This document shows positions 38,050 through 53,400 of a DNA stretch of 64,000 bases, piece after piece (the first letter of the stretch is position 1; each line of letters begins with the position of its first letter). A program made the translations under genes and the position numbers. A model generated the notes under the pieces. The model was not told the DNA's origin, searched no databases, and worked only from the letters and a program-made list of their open reading frames with translations. Source of the stretch: Ctena decussata (Eukaryota > Mollusca > Bivalvia > Lucinida > Lucinidae); NCBI GenBank assembly GCA_963989385.1, contig OZ022503.1, positions 91,150,638-91,214,637 of the forward strand, read 5' to 3'.

Positions 38050-41000
38050 GTCACATCACAACCTAACCTAGCTTAACTTATTTTTTATTTTGACACGTGT
38101 ACGACAGGAGAAGAGAGAAACCAAAGGGGTGGACGCGTCCCGCACACAACGCTCAATCAACATTGAATCAACGTCGATTCAACCCCATGAAGATGAATCA
38201 ACGTTGCTTCAATGTTGACCTAACGTCGTATGCCTCCCGGGGAGTTGGGCTGATATACCTATTAGAGACAGAGCAAATATTGGGCCAGTTTCACCAGAGT
38301 CTACCTTATGCATGACTTTACATGTATTGCAACTCATTTGAGCCGCGACACGACAAAACCAACAATGTGGTTGTGCGCCCAGCGCAGACTCAGATCAGTC
38401 TGGGCATCCGCCCAGTCTGATGAGAGTCTTTGCAGTGCGCTTAAAGGGTAGCTAAGAGTCTAAGCTACCTCCATGCGGACAGCGAAGACTCTGATCAGAC
38501 TGGGCGGACGCCCAGGCTGATCTGAGTCTTCGCTGGACGCACAACCACTTTGTTGGTTTTGTCGTGTCGCGGCTCATTTGTAAGAAGGAAATCAAAGAAT
38601 ACTTACGTTTTTTTTTTTGTTCAGCTTCCCCCCCCCCTCTCTCTCCCTTCTCGCAGAATCTGAAATGGAAAAAAGAAGAGCGACAAAAGAAGTCCAACAC
38701 ACTTGGGTTATAAAGTAACTATTATCACATGACATAACCCACTGGGCACACAAGGCTGAATCAACACTGATTCAAAGTTGATTCAATGTCATGACGTCGA
38801 ATCAAAGTTGATTCAGTGTTGATTCTACGGCGAGTGCCTGTTGGGAACCAATCACAAAACCAAACCTAACCTAGTTTAACATACTATTAGAGACAGAGCA
38901 AATATTGAACCAGTTTCACCCGAGTATACCTTATGCCTGACTTTACATTTATTGCAACTCAGTTGTGAGAAGAAAATCAACCAATCACATCACAACCTAA
39001 CCTAGCTTAACTTATTTTTTATTTTGACACGTGTACGACAGGAGAAGAGAGAAACCAAAGGGGTGGACGCGTCCCGCACACAACGCTCAATCAACATTGA
39101 ATCAACGTCGATTCAACCCCATGAAGATGAATCAACGTTGCTTCAATGTTGACCTAACGTCGTATGCCTCCCGGGGAGTTGGGCTGATATACCTATTAGA
39201 GACAGAGCAAATATTGGGCCAGTTTCACCAGAGTCTACCTTATGCATGACTTTACATGTATTGCAACTCATTTGAGCCGCGACACGACAAAACCAACAAT
39301 GTGGTTGTGCGCCCAGCGCAGACTCAGATCAGCCTGGGCATCCGCCCAGTCTGATGAGAGTCTTTGCAGTGCGCTTAAAGGGTAGCTAAGAGTCTAAGCT
39401 ACCTCCATGCGGACAGCGAAGACTCTGATCAGACTGGGCGGACGCCCAGGCTGATCTGAGTCTTCGCTGGACGCACAACCACTTTGTTGGTTTTGTCGTG
39501 TCGCGGCTCATTTGTAAGAAGGAAATCAAAGAATACTTACGTTTTTTTTTGTTCAGCTTCCCCCCCCCCCCCTCTCTCCCTCCTCGCAGAATCTGAAATG
39601 GAAAAAAGAAGAGCGACAAAAGAAGTCCAACACACTTGGGTTATAAAGTAACTATAATCACATGACATAACCCACTGGGCACACAAGGTTGAATCAACAC
39701 TGATTCAAAGTTGATTCAATGTCATGACGTCGAATCAAAGTTGATTCAGTGTTGATTCTACGGCGAGTGCCTGTTGGGAACCAATCACAAAACCAAACCT
39801 AACCTAGTTTAACATACTATTAGAGACAGAGCAAATATTGAACCAGTTTCACCCGAGTATACCTTATGCCTGACTTTACATTTATTGCAACTTAGTTGTG
39901 AGAAGAAAATCAACCAATCACATCACAACCTAACCTAGCTTAACTTATTTTTTATTTTGACACGTGTACGACAGGAGAAGAGAGAAACCAAAGGGGTGGA
40001 CGCGTCCCGCACACAACGCTCAATCAACATTGAATCAACGTCGATTCAACCCCATGAAGATGAATCAACGTTGCTTCAATGTTGACCTAACGTCGTATGC
40101 CTCCCGGGGAGTTGGGCTGATATACCTATTAGAGACAGAGCAAATATTGGGCCAGTTTCACCAGAGTCTACCTTATGCATGACTTTACATGTATTGCAAC
40201 TCATTTGAGCCGCGACACGACAAAACCACCAATGTGGTTGTGCGCCCAGCGCAGACTCAGATCAGCCTGGGCATCCGCCCAGTCTGATGAGAGTCTTTGC
40301 AGTGCGCTTAAAGGGTAGCTAAGAGTCTAAGCTACCTCCATGCGGACAGCGAAGACTCTGATCAGACTGGGCGGACGCCCAGGCTGATCTGAGTCTTCGC
40401 TGGACGCACAACCACTTAGTTGGTTTTGTCGTGTCGCGGCTCATTTGTAAGAAGGAAATCAAAGAATACTTACGTTTTTTTTGTTCAGCTTCCCCCCCCC
40501 TCTCTCCCTCCTCGCAGAATCTGAAATGGAAAAAAGAAGAGCGACAAAAGAAGTCCAACACACTTGGGTTATAAAGTAACTATTATCACATGACATAACC
40601 CACTGGGCACACAAGGTTGAATCAACACTGATTCAAAGTTGATTCAATGTCATGACGTCGAATCAAAGTTGATTCAGTGTTGATTCTACGGCGAGTGCCT
40701 GTTGGGAACCAATCACAAAACCAAACCTAACCTAGTTTAACATACTATTAGAGACAGAGCAAATATTGAACCAGTTTCACCCGAGTATACCTTATGCCTG
40801 ACTTTACATTTATTGCAACTCATTTGTGAGAAGAAAATCAACCAATCACATCACAACCTAACCTAGCTTAACTTATTTTTTATTTTGACACGTGTACGAC
40901 AGGAGAAGAGAGAAACCAAAGGGGTGGACGCGTCCCGCACACAACGCTCAATCAACATTGAATCAACGTCGATTCAACCCCATGAAGATGAATCAACGTT

Positions 41001-43639
41001 GCTTCAATGTTGACCTAACGTCGTATGCCTCCCGGGGAGTTGGGCTGATATACCTATTAGAGACAGAGCAAATATTGGGCCAGTTTCACCAGAGTCTACC
41101 TTATGCATGACTTTACATGTATTGCAACTCATTTGAGCCGCGAAACGACAAAACCAACAATGTGGTTGTGAGCCCAGCGCAGACTCAGATCAGCCTGGGC
41201 ATCCGCCCAGTCTGATGAGAGTCTTTGCAGTGCGCTTAAAGGGTAGCTAAGAGTCTAAGCTACCTCCATGCGGACAGCGAAAACTCTGATCAGACTGGGC
41301 GGACGCCCAGGCTGATCTGAGTCTTCGCTGGACGCACAACCACTTTGTTGGTTTTGTCGTGTGGCGGCTCATTTGTAAGAAGGAAATCAAAGAATACTTA
41401 CGTTTTTTTTTGTTCAGCTTCCCCCCCCCTCTCTCCCTCCTCGCAGAATCTGAAATGGAAAAAAGAAGAGCGACAAAAGAAGTCCAACACACTTGGGTTA
41501 TAAAGTAACTATTATCACATGACATAACCCACTGGGCACACAAGGTTGAATCAACACTGATTCAAAGTTGATTCAATGTCATGACGTCGAATCAAAGTTG
41601 ATTCAGTGTTGATTCTACGGCGAGTGCCTGTTGGGAACCAATCACAAAACCAAACCTAACCTAGTTTAACATACTATTAGAGACAGAGCAAATATTGAAC
41701 CAGTTTCACCCGAGTATACCTTATGCCTGACTTTACATTTATTGCAACTCAGTTGTGAGAAGAAAATCAACCAATCACATCACAACCTAACCTAGCTTAA
41801 CTTATTTTTTATTTTGACACGTGTACGACAGGAGAAGAGAGAAACCAAAGGGGTGGACGCGTCCCGCACACAACGCTCAATCAACATTGAATCAACGTCG
41901 ATTCAACCCCATGAAGATGAATCAACGTTGCTTCAATGTTGACCTAACGTCGTATGCCTCCCGGGGAGTTGGGCTGATATACCTATTAGAGACAGAGCAA
42001 ATATTGGGCCAGTTTCACCAGAGTCTACCTTATGCATGACTTTACATGTATTGCAACTCATTTGAGCCGCGACACGACAAAACCAACAATGTGGTTGTGC
42101 GCCCAGCGCAGACTCAGATCAGCCTGGGCATCCGCCCAGTCTGATGAGAGTCTTTGCAGTGCGCTTAAAGGGTAGCTAAGAGTCTAAGCTACCTCCATGC
42201 GGACAGCGAAGACTCTGATCAGACTGGGCGGACGCCCAGGCTGATCTGAGTCTTCGCTGGACGCACAACCACTTTGTTGGTTTTGTCGTGTCGCGGCTCA
42301 TTTGTAAGAAGGAAATCAAAGAATACTTACGGTTTTTTTTTGTTCAGCTTCCCCCCCCCCCCCCTCTCTCCCTCCTCGCAGAATCTGAAATGGAAAAAAG
42401 AAGAGCGACAAAAGAAGTCCAACACACTTGGGTTATAAAGTAACTATTATCACATGACATAACCCACTGGGCACACAAGGTTGAATCAACACTGATTCAA
42501 AGTTGATTCAATGTCATGACGTCGAATCAAAGTTGATTCAGTGTTGATTCTACGGCAAGTGCCTGTTGGGAACCAATCACAAAACCAAACCTAACCTAGT
42601 TTAACATACTATTAGAGACAGAGCAAATATTGAATCAGTTTCACCCGAGTATACCTTATGCCTGACTTTACATTTATTGCAACTCATTTGTGAGAAGAAA
42701 ATCAACCAATCACATCACAACCTAACCTAGCTTAACTTATTTTTTATTTTGACACGTGTACGACAGGAGAAGAGAGAAACCAAAGGGGTGGACGCGTCCC
42801 GCACACAACGCTCAATCAACTTTGAATCAACGTCGATTCAACCCCATGATGATGAATCAACGTTGCTTCAATGTTGACCTAACGTCGTATGCCTCCCGGG
42901 GAGTTGGGCTGATATACCTATTAGAGACAGAGCAAATATTGGGCCAGTTTCACCAGAGTCTACCTTATGCATGACTTTACATGTATTGCAACTCATTTGA
43001 GCCGCGAAACGACAAAACCAACAATGTGGTTGTGCGCCCAGCGCAGACTCAGATCAGCCTGGGCATCCGCCCAGTCTGATGAGAGTCTTTGCAGTGCGCT
43101 TAAAGGGTAGCTAAGAGTCTAAGCTACCTCCATGCGGACAGCGAAGACTCTGATCAGACTGGGCGGACGCCCAGGCTGATCTGAGTCTTCGCTGGACGCA
43201 CAACCACTTTGTTGGTTTTGTCGTGTCGCGGCTCATTTGTAAGAAGGAAATCAAAGAATACTTACGTTTTTTTTGTTCAGCTTCCCCCCCCCCCTCTCTC
43301 CCTCCTCGCAGAATCTGAAATGGAAAAAAGAAGAGCGACAAAAGAAGTCCAACACACTTGGGTTATAAAGTAACTATTATCACATGACATAACCCACTGG
43401 GCACACAAGGTTGAATCAACACTGATTCAAAGTTGATTCAATGTCATGACGTCGAATCAAAGTTGATTCAGTGTTGATTCTACGGCGAGTGCCTGTTGGG
43501 AACCAATCACAAAACCAAACCTAACCTAGTTTAACATACTATTAGAGACAGAGCAAATATTGAACCAGTTTCACCCGAGTATACCTTATGCCTGACTTTA
43601 CATTTATTGCAACTCATTTGTGAGAAGAAAATCAAACAG
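38050..43639. repeat. Second unit of the six-monomer higher-order repeat (~5.59 kb)
   Basis: It repeats the marker series: 38050, 38399, 38756, 38962, 39891, 41171, 41363, 42557, about 42,632 and about 42,820-42,850. Private differences from the first unit include CTTCTCGC (about 38,648), CCACTTAGTTGG (about 40,417) and GAGCCGCGAC where the first unit has GAGCTGCGAC (34,620). A third CAGTCACATC at 43639 marks its right end. The unit stops before about 43,985, where the next expected marker is absent. Confidence 0.92.
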
Positions 43640-46600
43640 TCACATCACAACCTAACCTAGCTTAACTTATTTTTTATTTTGACACGTGTACGACAGGAGA
43701 AGAGAGAAACCAAAGGGGTGGACGCGTCCCACACACAACGCTCAATCAACATTGAATCAACGTCGATTCAACCCCATGAAGATGAATCAACGTTGCTTCA
43801 ATGTTGACCTAACGTCGTATGCCTCCCGGGGAGTTGGGCTGATATACCTATTAGAGACAGAGCAAATATTGGGCCAGTTTCACCAGAGTCTACCTTATGC
43901 ATGACTTTACATGTATTGCAACTCATTTGAGCCGCGACACGACAAAACCAACAATGTGGTTGTGCGCCCAGCGCAGACTAAGATCAGCCTGGGCATCCGC
44001 CCAGTCTGATGAGAGTCTTTGCAGTGCGCTTAAAGGGTAGCTAAGAGTCTAAGCTACCTCCATGCGGACAGCGAAGACTCTGATCAGACTGGGCGGACGC
44101 CCAGGCTGATCTGAGTCTTCGCTGGACGCACAACCACTTTGTTGGTTTTGTCGTGTCGCGGCTCATTTGTAAGAAGGAAATCAAAGAATACTTACGTTTT
44201 TTTTTGTTCAGCTTCCCCCCCCCCCTCTCTCCCTCCTCGCAGAATCTGAAATGGAAAAAAGAAGAGCGACAAAAGAAGTCCAACACACTTGGGTTATAAA
44301 GTAACTATTATCACATGACATAACCCACTGGGCACACAAGGTTGAATCAACACTGATTCAAAGTTGATTCAATGTCATGACGTCGAATCAAAGTTGATTC
44401 AGTGTTGATTCTACGGCGAGTGCCTGTTGGGAACCAATCACAAAACCAAACCTAACCTAGTTTAACATACTATTAGAGACAGAGCAAATATTGAACCAGT
44501 TTCACCCGAGTATACCTTATGCCTGACTTTACATTTATTGCAACTCATTTGTGAGAAGAAAATCAACCAATCACATCACAACCTAACCTAGCATAACTTA
44601 TTTTTTATTTTGACACGTGTACGACAGGAGAAGAGAGAAACCAAAGGGGTGGACGCGTCCCGCACACAACGCTCAATCAACATTGAATCAACGTCGATTC
44701 AACCCCATGAAGATGAATCAACGTTGCTTCAATGTTGACCTAACGTCGTATGCCTCCCGGGGAGTTGCGCTGATATACCTATTAGAGACAGAGCAAATAT
44801 TGGGCCAGTTTCACTAGAGTCTACCTTATGCATGACTTTACATGTATTGCAACTCATTTGAGCCGCGACACGACAAAACCAACAATGTGGTTGTGCGCCC
44901 AGCGCAGACTCAGATCAGCCTGGGCATCCGCCCAGTCTGATGAGAGTCTTTGCAGTGCGCTTAAAGGGTAGCTAAGAGTCTAAGCTACCTCCATGCGGAC
45001 AGCGAAGACTCTGATCAGACTGGGCGGACGCCCAGGCTGATCTGAGTCTTCGCTGGACGCACAACCACTTTGTTGGTTTTGTCGTGTCGCGGCTCATTTG
45101 TAAGAAGGAAATCAAAGAATACTTACGTTTTTTTTTTGTTCAGCTTCCCCCCCCCCCCTCTCTCCCTCCTCGCAGAATCTGAAATGGAAAAAAGAAGAGC
45201 GACAAAAGAAGTCCAACACACTTGGGTTATAAAGTAACTATTATCACATGACATAACCCACTGGGCACACAAGGTTGAATCAACACTGATTCAAAGTTGA
45301 TTCAATGTCATGACGTCGAATCAAAGTTGATTCAGTGTTGATTCTACGGCGAGTGCCTGTTGGGAACCAATCACAAAACCAAACCTAACCTAGTTTAACA
45401 TACTATTAGAGACAGAGCAAATATTGAACCAGTTTCACCCGAGTATACCTTATGCCTGACTTTACATTTATTGCAACTCATTTGTGAGAAGAAAATCAAC
45501 CAATCACATCACAACCTAACCTAGCTTAACTTATTTTTTATTTTGACACGTGTACGACAGGAGAAGAGAGAAACCAAAGGGGTGGACGCGTCCCGCACAC
45601 AACGCTCAATCAACATTGAATCAACGTCGATTCAACCCCATGAAGATGAATCAACGTTGCTTCAATGTTGACCTAACGTCGTATGCCTCCCGGGGAGTTG
45701 GGCTGATATACCTATTAGAGACAGAGCAAATATTGGGCCAGTTTCACCAGAGTCTACCTTATGCATGACTTTACATGTATTGCAACTCATTTGAGCCGCG
45801 ACACGACAAAACCAACAATGTGGTTGTGCGCCCAGCGCAGACTCAGATCAGCCTGGGCATCCGCCCAGTCTGATGAGAGTCTTTGCAGTGCGCTTAAAGG
45901 GTAGCTAAGAGTCTAAGCTACCTCCATGCGGACAGCGAAGACTCTGATCAGACTGGGCGGACGCCCAGGCTGATCTGAGTCTTCGCTGGACGCACAACCA
46001 CTTTGTTGGTTTTGTCGTGTCGCGGCTCATTTGTAAGAAGGAAATCAAAGAATACTTACGTTTTTTTTTGTTCAGCTTCCCCCCCCCCCCTCTCTCCCTC
46101 CTCGCAGAATCTGAAATGGAAAAAAGAAGAGCGACAAAAGAAGTCCAACACACTTGGGTTATAAAGTAACTATTATCACATGACATAACCCACTGGGCAC
46201 ACAAGGTTGAATCAACACTGATTCAAAGTTGATTCAATGTCATGACGTCGAATCGAAGTTGATTCAGTGTTGATTCTACGGCGAGTGCCTGTTGGGAACC
46301 AATCACAAAACCAAACCTAACCTAGTTTAACATACTATTAGAGACAGAGCAAATATTGAACCAGTTTCACCCGAGTATACCTTATGCCTGACTTTACATT
46401 TATTGCAACTCATTTGTGAGAAGAAAATCAACCAATCACATCACAACCTAACCTAGCTTAACTTATTTTTTATTTTGACACGTGTACGACAGGAGAAGAG
46501 AGAAACCAAAGGGGTGGACGCGTCCCGCACACAACGCTCAATCAACATTGAATCAACGTCGATTCAACCCCATGAAGATGAATCAACGTTGCTTCAATGT

Positions 46601-47415
46601 TGACCTAACGTCGTATGCCTCCCTGGGAGTTGGGCTGATATACCTATTAGAGACAGAGCAAATATTGGGCCAGTTTCACCAGAGTCTACCTTATGCATGA
46701 CTTTACATGTATTGCAACTCATTTGAGCCGCGACACGACAAAACCAACAATGTGGTTGTGCGCCCAGCGCAGACTCAGATCAGCCTGGGCATCCGCCCAG
46801 TCTGATGAGAGTCTTTGCAGTGCGCTTAAAGGGTAGCTAAGAGTCTAAGCTACCTCCATGCGGACAGCGAAGACTCTGATCAGACTGGGCGGACGCCCAG
46901 GCTGATCTGAGTCTTCGCTGGACGCACAACCACTTTGTTGGTTTTGTCGTGTCGCGGCTCATTTGTAAGAAGGAAATCAAAGAATACTTACGTTTTTTTT
47001 GTTCAGCTTCCCCCCCCCACCCTCTCTCTCCCTCCTCGCAGAATCTGAAATGGAAAAAAGAAGAGCGACAAAAGAAGTCCAACACACTTGGGTTATAAAG
47101 TAACTATTATCACATGACATAACCCACTGGGCACACAAGGTTGAATCAACACTGATTCAAAGTTGATTCAATGTCATGACGTCGAATCAAAGTTGATTCA
47201 GTGTTGATTCTACGGCGAGTGCCTGTTGGGAACCAATCACAAAACCAAACCTAACCTAGTTTAACATACTATTAGAGACAGAGCAAATATTGAACCAGTT
47301 TCACCCGAGTATACCTTATGCCTGACTTTACATTTATTGCAACTCATTTGTGAGAAGAAAATCAACCAATCACATCACAACCTAACCTAGCTTAACTTAT
47401 TTTTTATTTTGACAC
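43640..47415. repeat. Copies 47-50, mostly consensus monomers
   Basis: I see no shared higher-order markers here, only private substitutions. Copy 48 has a stop codon in the short plus-strand ORF (TCACTAGAG near 44,815) and GCATAACTT in N'. Copy 49 has AATCGAAGTT in P (about 46,254). Copy 50 has CCCTGGGAG (about 46,624). Confidence 0.75.
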
Positions 47416-50400
47416 GTGTACGACAGGAGAAGAGAGAAACCAAAGGGGTGGACGCGTCCCGCACACAACGCTCAATCAACATTGAATCAACGTCGATTCA
47501 ACCCCATGAAGATGAATCAACGTTGCTTCAATGTTGACCTAACGTCGTATGCCTCCCGGGGAGTTGGGCTGATAGACCTATTAGAGACAGAGCAAATATT
47601 GGGCCAGTTTCACCAGAGTCTACCTTATGCATGACTTTACATGTATTGCAACTCATTTGAGCCGCGACACGACAAAACCAACAATGTAGTTGTGCGCCCA
47701 GCGCAGACTCAGATCAGCCTGGGCATCCGCCCAGTCTGATGAGAGTCTTTGCAGTGCGCTTAAAGGGTAGCTAAGAGTCTAAGCTACCTCCATGCGGACA
47801 GCGAAGACTCTGATCAGACTGGGCGGACGCCCAGGCTGATCTGAGTCTTCGCTGGACGCACGACCACTTTGTTGGTTTTGTCGTGTCGCGGCTCATTTGT
47901 AAGAAGGAAATCAAAGAATACTTACGTTTTTTTTTTTGTTCAGCTTCACCCCCCCTCTCTCTCCCTCCTCGCAGAATCTGAAATGGAAAAAAGAAGAGCG
48001 ACAAAAGAAGTCCAACACACTTGGGTTATAAAGTAACTATTATCACATGACATAACCCACTGGGCACACAAGGTTGAATCAACACTGATTCAAAGTTGAT
48101 TCAATGTCATGACGTCGAATCAAAGTTGATTCAGTGTTGATTCTACGGCGAGTGCCTGTTGGGAACCAATCACAAAACCAAACCTAACCTAGTTTAACAT
48201 ACTATTAGAGACAGAGCAAATATTGAACCAGTTTCACCCGAGTATACCTTATGCCTGACTTTACATTTATTGCAACTCATTTGTGAGAAGAAAATCAACC
48301 AATCACATCACAACCTAACCTAGCTTAACTTATTTTTTATTTTGACACGTGTACGACAGGAGAAGAGAGAAACCAAAGGGGTGGACGCGTCCCGCACACA
48401 ACGCTCAATCAACATTGAATCAACGTCGATTCAACCCCATGAAGATGAATCAACGTTGCTTCAATGTTGACCTAACGTCGTATGCCTCCCGGGGAGTTGG
48501 GCTGATATACCTATTAGAGACAGAGCAAATATTGGGCCAGTTTCACCAGAGTCTACCTTATGCATGACTTTACATGTATTGCAACTCATTTGAGCCGCGA
48601 CACGACAAAACCAACAATGTGGTTGTGCGCCCAGCGCAGACTCAGATCAGCCTGGGCATCCGCCCAGTCTGATGAGAGTCTTTGCAGTGCGCTTAAAGGG
48701 TAGCTAAGAGTCTAAGCTACCTCCATGCGGACAGCGAAGACTCTGATCAGACTGGGCGGACGCCTAGGCTGATCTGAGTCTTCGCTGGACGCACAACCAC
48801 TTTGTTGGTTTTGTCGTGTCGCGGCTCATTTGTAAGAAGGAAATCAAAGAATACTTACGTTTTTTTTTGTTCAGCTTCCCCCCCCCCCCTCTCTCTCCCT
48901 CCTCGCAGAATCTGAAATGGAAAAAAGAAGAGCGACAAAAGAAGTCCAACACACTTGGGTTATAAAGTAACTATTATCACATGACATAACCCACTGGGCA
49001 CACAAGGTTGAATCAACACTGATTCAAAGTTGATTCAATGTCATGACGTCGAATCAAAGTTGATTCAGTGTTGATTCTACGGCGAGTGCCTGTTGGGAAC
49101 CAATCACAAAACCAAACCTAACCTAGTTTAACATACTATTAGAGACAGAGCAAATATTGAACCAGTTTCACCCGAGTATACCTTATGCCTGACTTTACAT
49201 TTATTGCAACTCATTTGTGAGAAGAAAATCAACCAATCACATCACAACCTAACCTAGCTTAACTTATTTTTTATTTTGACACGTGTACGACAGGAGAAGA
49301 GAGAAACCAAAGGGGTGGACGCGTCCCGCACACAACGCTCAATCAACATTGAATCAACGTCGATTCAACCCCATGAAGATGAATCAACGTTGCTTCAATG
49401 TTGACCTAACGTCGTATGCCTCCCGGGGAGTTGGGCTGATATACCTATTAGAGACAGAGCAAATATTGGGCCAGTTTCACCAGAGTCTACCTTATGCATG
49501 ACTTTACATGTATTGCAACTCATTTGAGCCGCGACACGACAAAACCAACAATGTGGTTGTGCGCCCAGCGCAGACTCAGATCAGCCTGGGCATCCGCCCA
49601 GTCTGATGAGAGTCTTTGCAGTGCGCTTAAAGGGTAGCTAAGAGTCTAAGCTACCTCCATGCGGACAGCGAAGACTCTGATCAGACTGGGCGGACGCCCA
49701 GGCTGATCTGAGTCTTCGCTGGACGCACAACCACTTTGTTGGTTTTGTCGTGTCGCGGCTCATTTGTAAGAAGGAAATCAAAGAATACTTACGTTTTTTT
49801 TTTGTTCAGCTCCCCCCCCTCTCTCTCCCTCCTCGCAGAATCTGAAATGGAAAAAAGAAGAGCGACAAAAGAAGTCCAACACACTTGGGTTATAAAGTAA
49901 CTATTATCACATGACATAACCCACTGGGCACACAAGGTTGAATCAACACTGATTCAAAGTTGATTCAATGTCATGACGTCGAATCAAAGTTGATTCAGTG
50001 TTGATTCTACGGCGAGTGCCTGTTGGGAACCAATCACAAAACCAAACCTAACCTAGTTTAACATACTATTAGAGACAGAGCAAATATTGAACCAGTTTCA
50101 CCCGAGTATACCTTATGCCTGACTTTACATTTATTGCAACTCATTTGTGAGAAGAAAATCAACCAATCACATCACAACCTAACCTAGCTTAACTTATTTT
50201 TTATTTTGACACGTGTACGACAGGAGAAGAGAGAACCCAAAGGGGTGGACGCGTCCCGCACACAACGCTCAATCAACATTGAATCAACGTCGATTCAACC
50301 CCATGAAGATGAATCAACGTTGCTTCAATGTTGACCTAACGTCGTATGCCTCCCGGGGAGTTGGGCTGATATACCTATTAGAGACAGAGCAAATATTGGG

Positions 50401-53400
50401 CCAGTTTCACCAGAGTCTACCTTATGCATGACTTTACATGTATTGCAACTCATTTGAGCCGCGACACGACAAAACCAACAATGTAGTTGTGCGCCCAGCG
50501 CAGACTCAGATCAGCCTGGGCATCCGCCCAGTCTGATGAGAGTCTTTGCAGTGCGCTTAAAGGGTAGCTAAGAGTCTAAGCTACCTCCATGCGGACAGCG
50601 AAGACTCTGATCAGACTGGGCGGACGCCCAGGCTGATCTGAGTCTTCGCTGGACGCACGACCACTTTGTTGGTTTTGTCGTGTCGCGGCTCATTTGTAAG
50701 AAGGAAATCAAAGAATACTTACGTTTTTTTTTTGTTCAGCTTCCCCCCCCCTCTCTCTCTCCCTCCTCGCAGAATCTGAAATGGAAAAAAGAAGAGCGAC
50801 AAAAGAAGTCCAACACACTTGGGTTATAAAGTAACTATTATCACATGACATAACCCACTGGGCACACAAGGTTGAATCAACACTGATTCAAAGTTGATTC
50901 AATGTCATGACGTCGAATCAAAGTTGATTCAGTGTTGATTCTACGGCGAGTGCCTGTTGGGAACCAATCACAAAACCAAACCTAACCTAGTTTAACATAC
51001 TATTAGAGACAGAGCAAATATTGAACCAGTTTCACCCGAGTATACCTTATGCCTGACTTTACATTTATTGCAACTCATTTGTGAGAAGAAAATCAACCAA
51101 TCACATCACAACCTAACCTAGCTTAACTTATTTTTTATTTTGACACGTGTACGACAGGAGAAGAGAGAAACCAAAGGGGTGGACGCGTCTCGCACACAAC
51201 GCTCAATCAACATTGAATCAACGTCGATTCAACCCCATGAAGATGAATCAACGTTGCTTCAATGTTGACCTAACGTCGTATGCCTCCCGGGGAGTTGGGC
51301 TGATATACCTATTAGAGACAGAGCAAATATTGGGCCAGTTTCACCAGAGTCTACCTTATGCATGACTTTACATGTATTGCAACTCATTTGAGCCGCGACA
51401 CGACAAACCCAACAATGTGGTTGTGCGCCCAGCGCAGACTCAGATCAGCCTGGGCATCCGCCCAGTCTGATGAGAGTCTTTGCAGTGCGCTTAAAGGGTA
51501 GCTAAGAGTCTAAGCTACCTCCATGCGGACAGCGAAGACTCTGATCAGACTGGGCGGACGCCCAGGCTGATCTGAGTCTTCGCTGGACGCACAACCACTT
51601 TGTTGGCATTGTCGTGTCGCGGCTCATTTGTAAGAAGGAAATCAAAGAATACTTACGTTTTTTTTTGTTCAGCTTCCCCCCCCCCCCCCTATCTCTCCCT
51701 CCTCGCAGAATCTGAAATGGAAAAAAGAAGAGCGACAAAAGAAGTCCAACACACTTGGGTTATAAAGTAACTATTATCACATGACATAACCCACTGGGCA
51801 CACAAGGTTGAATCAACACTGATTCAAAGTTGATTCAATGTCATGACGTCGAATCAAAGTTGATTCAGTGTTGATTCTACGGCGAGTGCCTGTTGGGAAC
51901 CAATCACAAAACCAAACCTAACCTAGTTTAACATACTATTAGAGACAGAGCAAATATTGAACCAGTTTCACCCGAGTATACCTTATGCCTGACTTTACAT
52001 TTATTGCAACTCATTTGTGAGAAGAAAATCAACCAATCACATCACAACCTAACCTAGCTTAACTTATTTTTTATTTTGACACGTGTACGACAGGAGAAGA
52101 GAGAAACCAAAGGGGTGGACGCGTCCCGCACACAACGCTCAATCAACATTGAATCAACGTCGATTCAACCCCATGAAGATGAATCAACGTTGCTTCAATG
52201 TTGACCTAACGTCGTATGCCTCCCGGGGAGTTGGGCTGATATACCTATTAGAGACAGAGCAAATATTGGGCCAGTTTCACCAGAGTCTACCTTATGCATG
52301 ACTTTACATGTATTGCAACTCATTTGAGCCGCGACACGACAAAACCAACAATGTGGTTGTGCGCCCAGCGCAGACTCAGATCAGCCTGGGCATCCGCCCA
52401 GTCTGATGAGAGTCTTTGCAGTGCGCTTAAAGGGTAGCTAAGAGTCTAAGCTACCTCCATGCGGACAGCGAAGACTCTGATCAGACTGGGCGGACGCCCA
52501 GGCTGATCTCAGTCTTCGCTGGACGCACAACCACTTTGTTGGTTTTGTCGTGTCGCGGCTCATTTGTAAGAAGGAAATCAAAGAATACTTACGTTTTTTT
52601 TTGTTCAGCTTCCCCCCCCCCCCCTCTCTCTCCCTCCTCGCAGAATCTGAAATGGAAAAAAGAAGAGCGACAAAAGAAGTCCAACACACTTGGATTATAA
52701 AGTAACTATTATCACATGACATAACCCACTGGGCACACAAGGTTGAATCAACACTGATTCAAAGTTGATTCAATGTCATGACGTCGAATCAAAGTTGATT
52801 CAGTGTTGATTCTACGGCGAGTGCCTGTTGGGAACCAATCACAAAACCAAACCTAACCTAGTTTAACATACTATTAGAGACAGAGCAAATATTGAACCAG
52901 TTTCACCCGAGTATACCTTATGCCTGACTTTACATTTATTGCAACTCATTTGTGAGAAGAAAATCAACCAATCACATCACAACCTAACCTAGCTTAACTT
53001 ATTTTTTATTTTGACACGTGTACGACAGGAGAAGAGAGAAACCAAAGGGGTGGACGCGTCCCGCACACAACGCTCAATCAACATTGAATCAACGTCGATT
53101 CAACCCCATGAAGATGAATCAACGTTGCTTCAATGTTGACCTAACGTCGTATGCCTCCCGGGGAGTTGGGCTGATATACCTATTAGAGACAGAGCAAATA
53201 TTGGGCCAGTTTCACCAGAGTCTACCTTATGCATGACTTTACATGTATTGCAACTCATTTGAGCCGCGACACGACAAAACCAACAATGTGGTTGTGCGCC
53301 CAGCGCAGACTCAGATCAGCCTGGGCATCCGCCCAGTCTGATGAGAGTCTTTGCAGTGCGCTTAAAGGGTAGCTAAGAGTCTAAGCTACCTCCATGCGGA

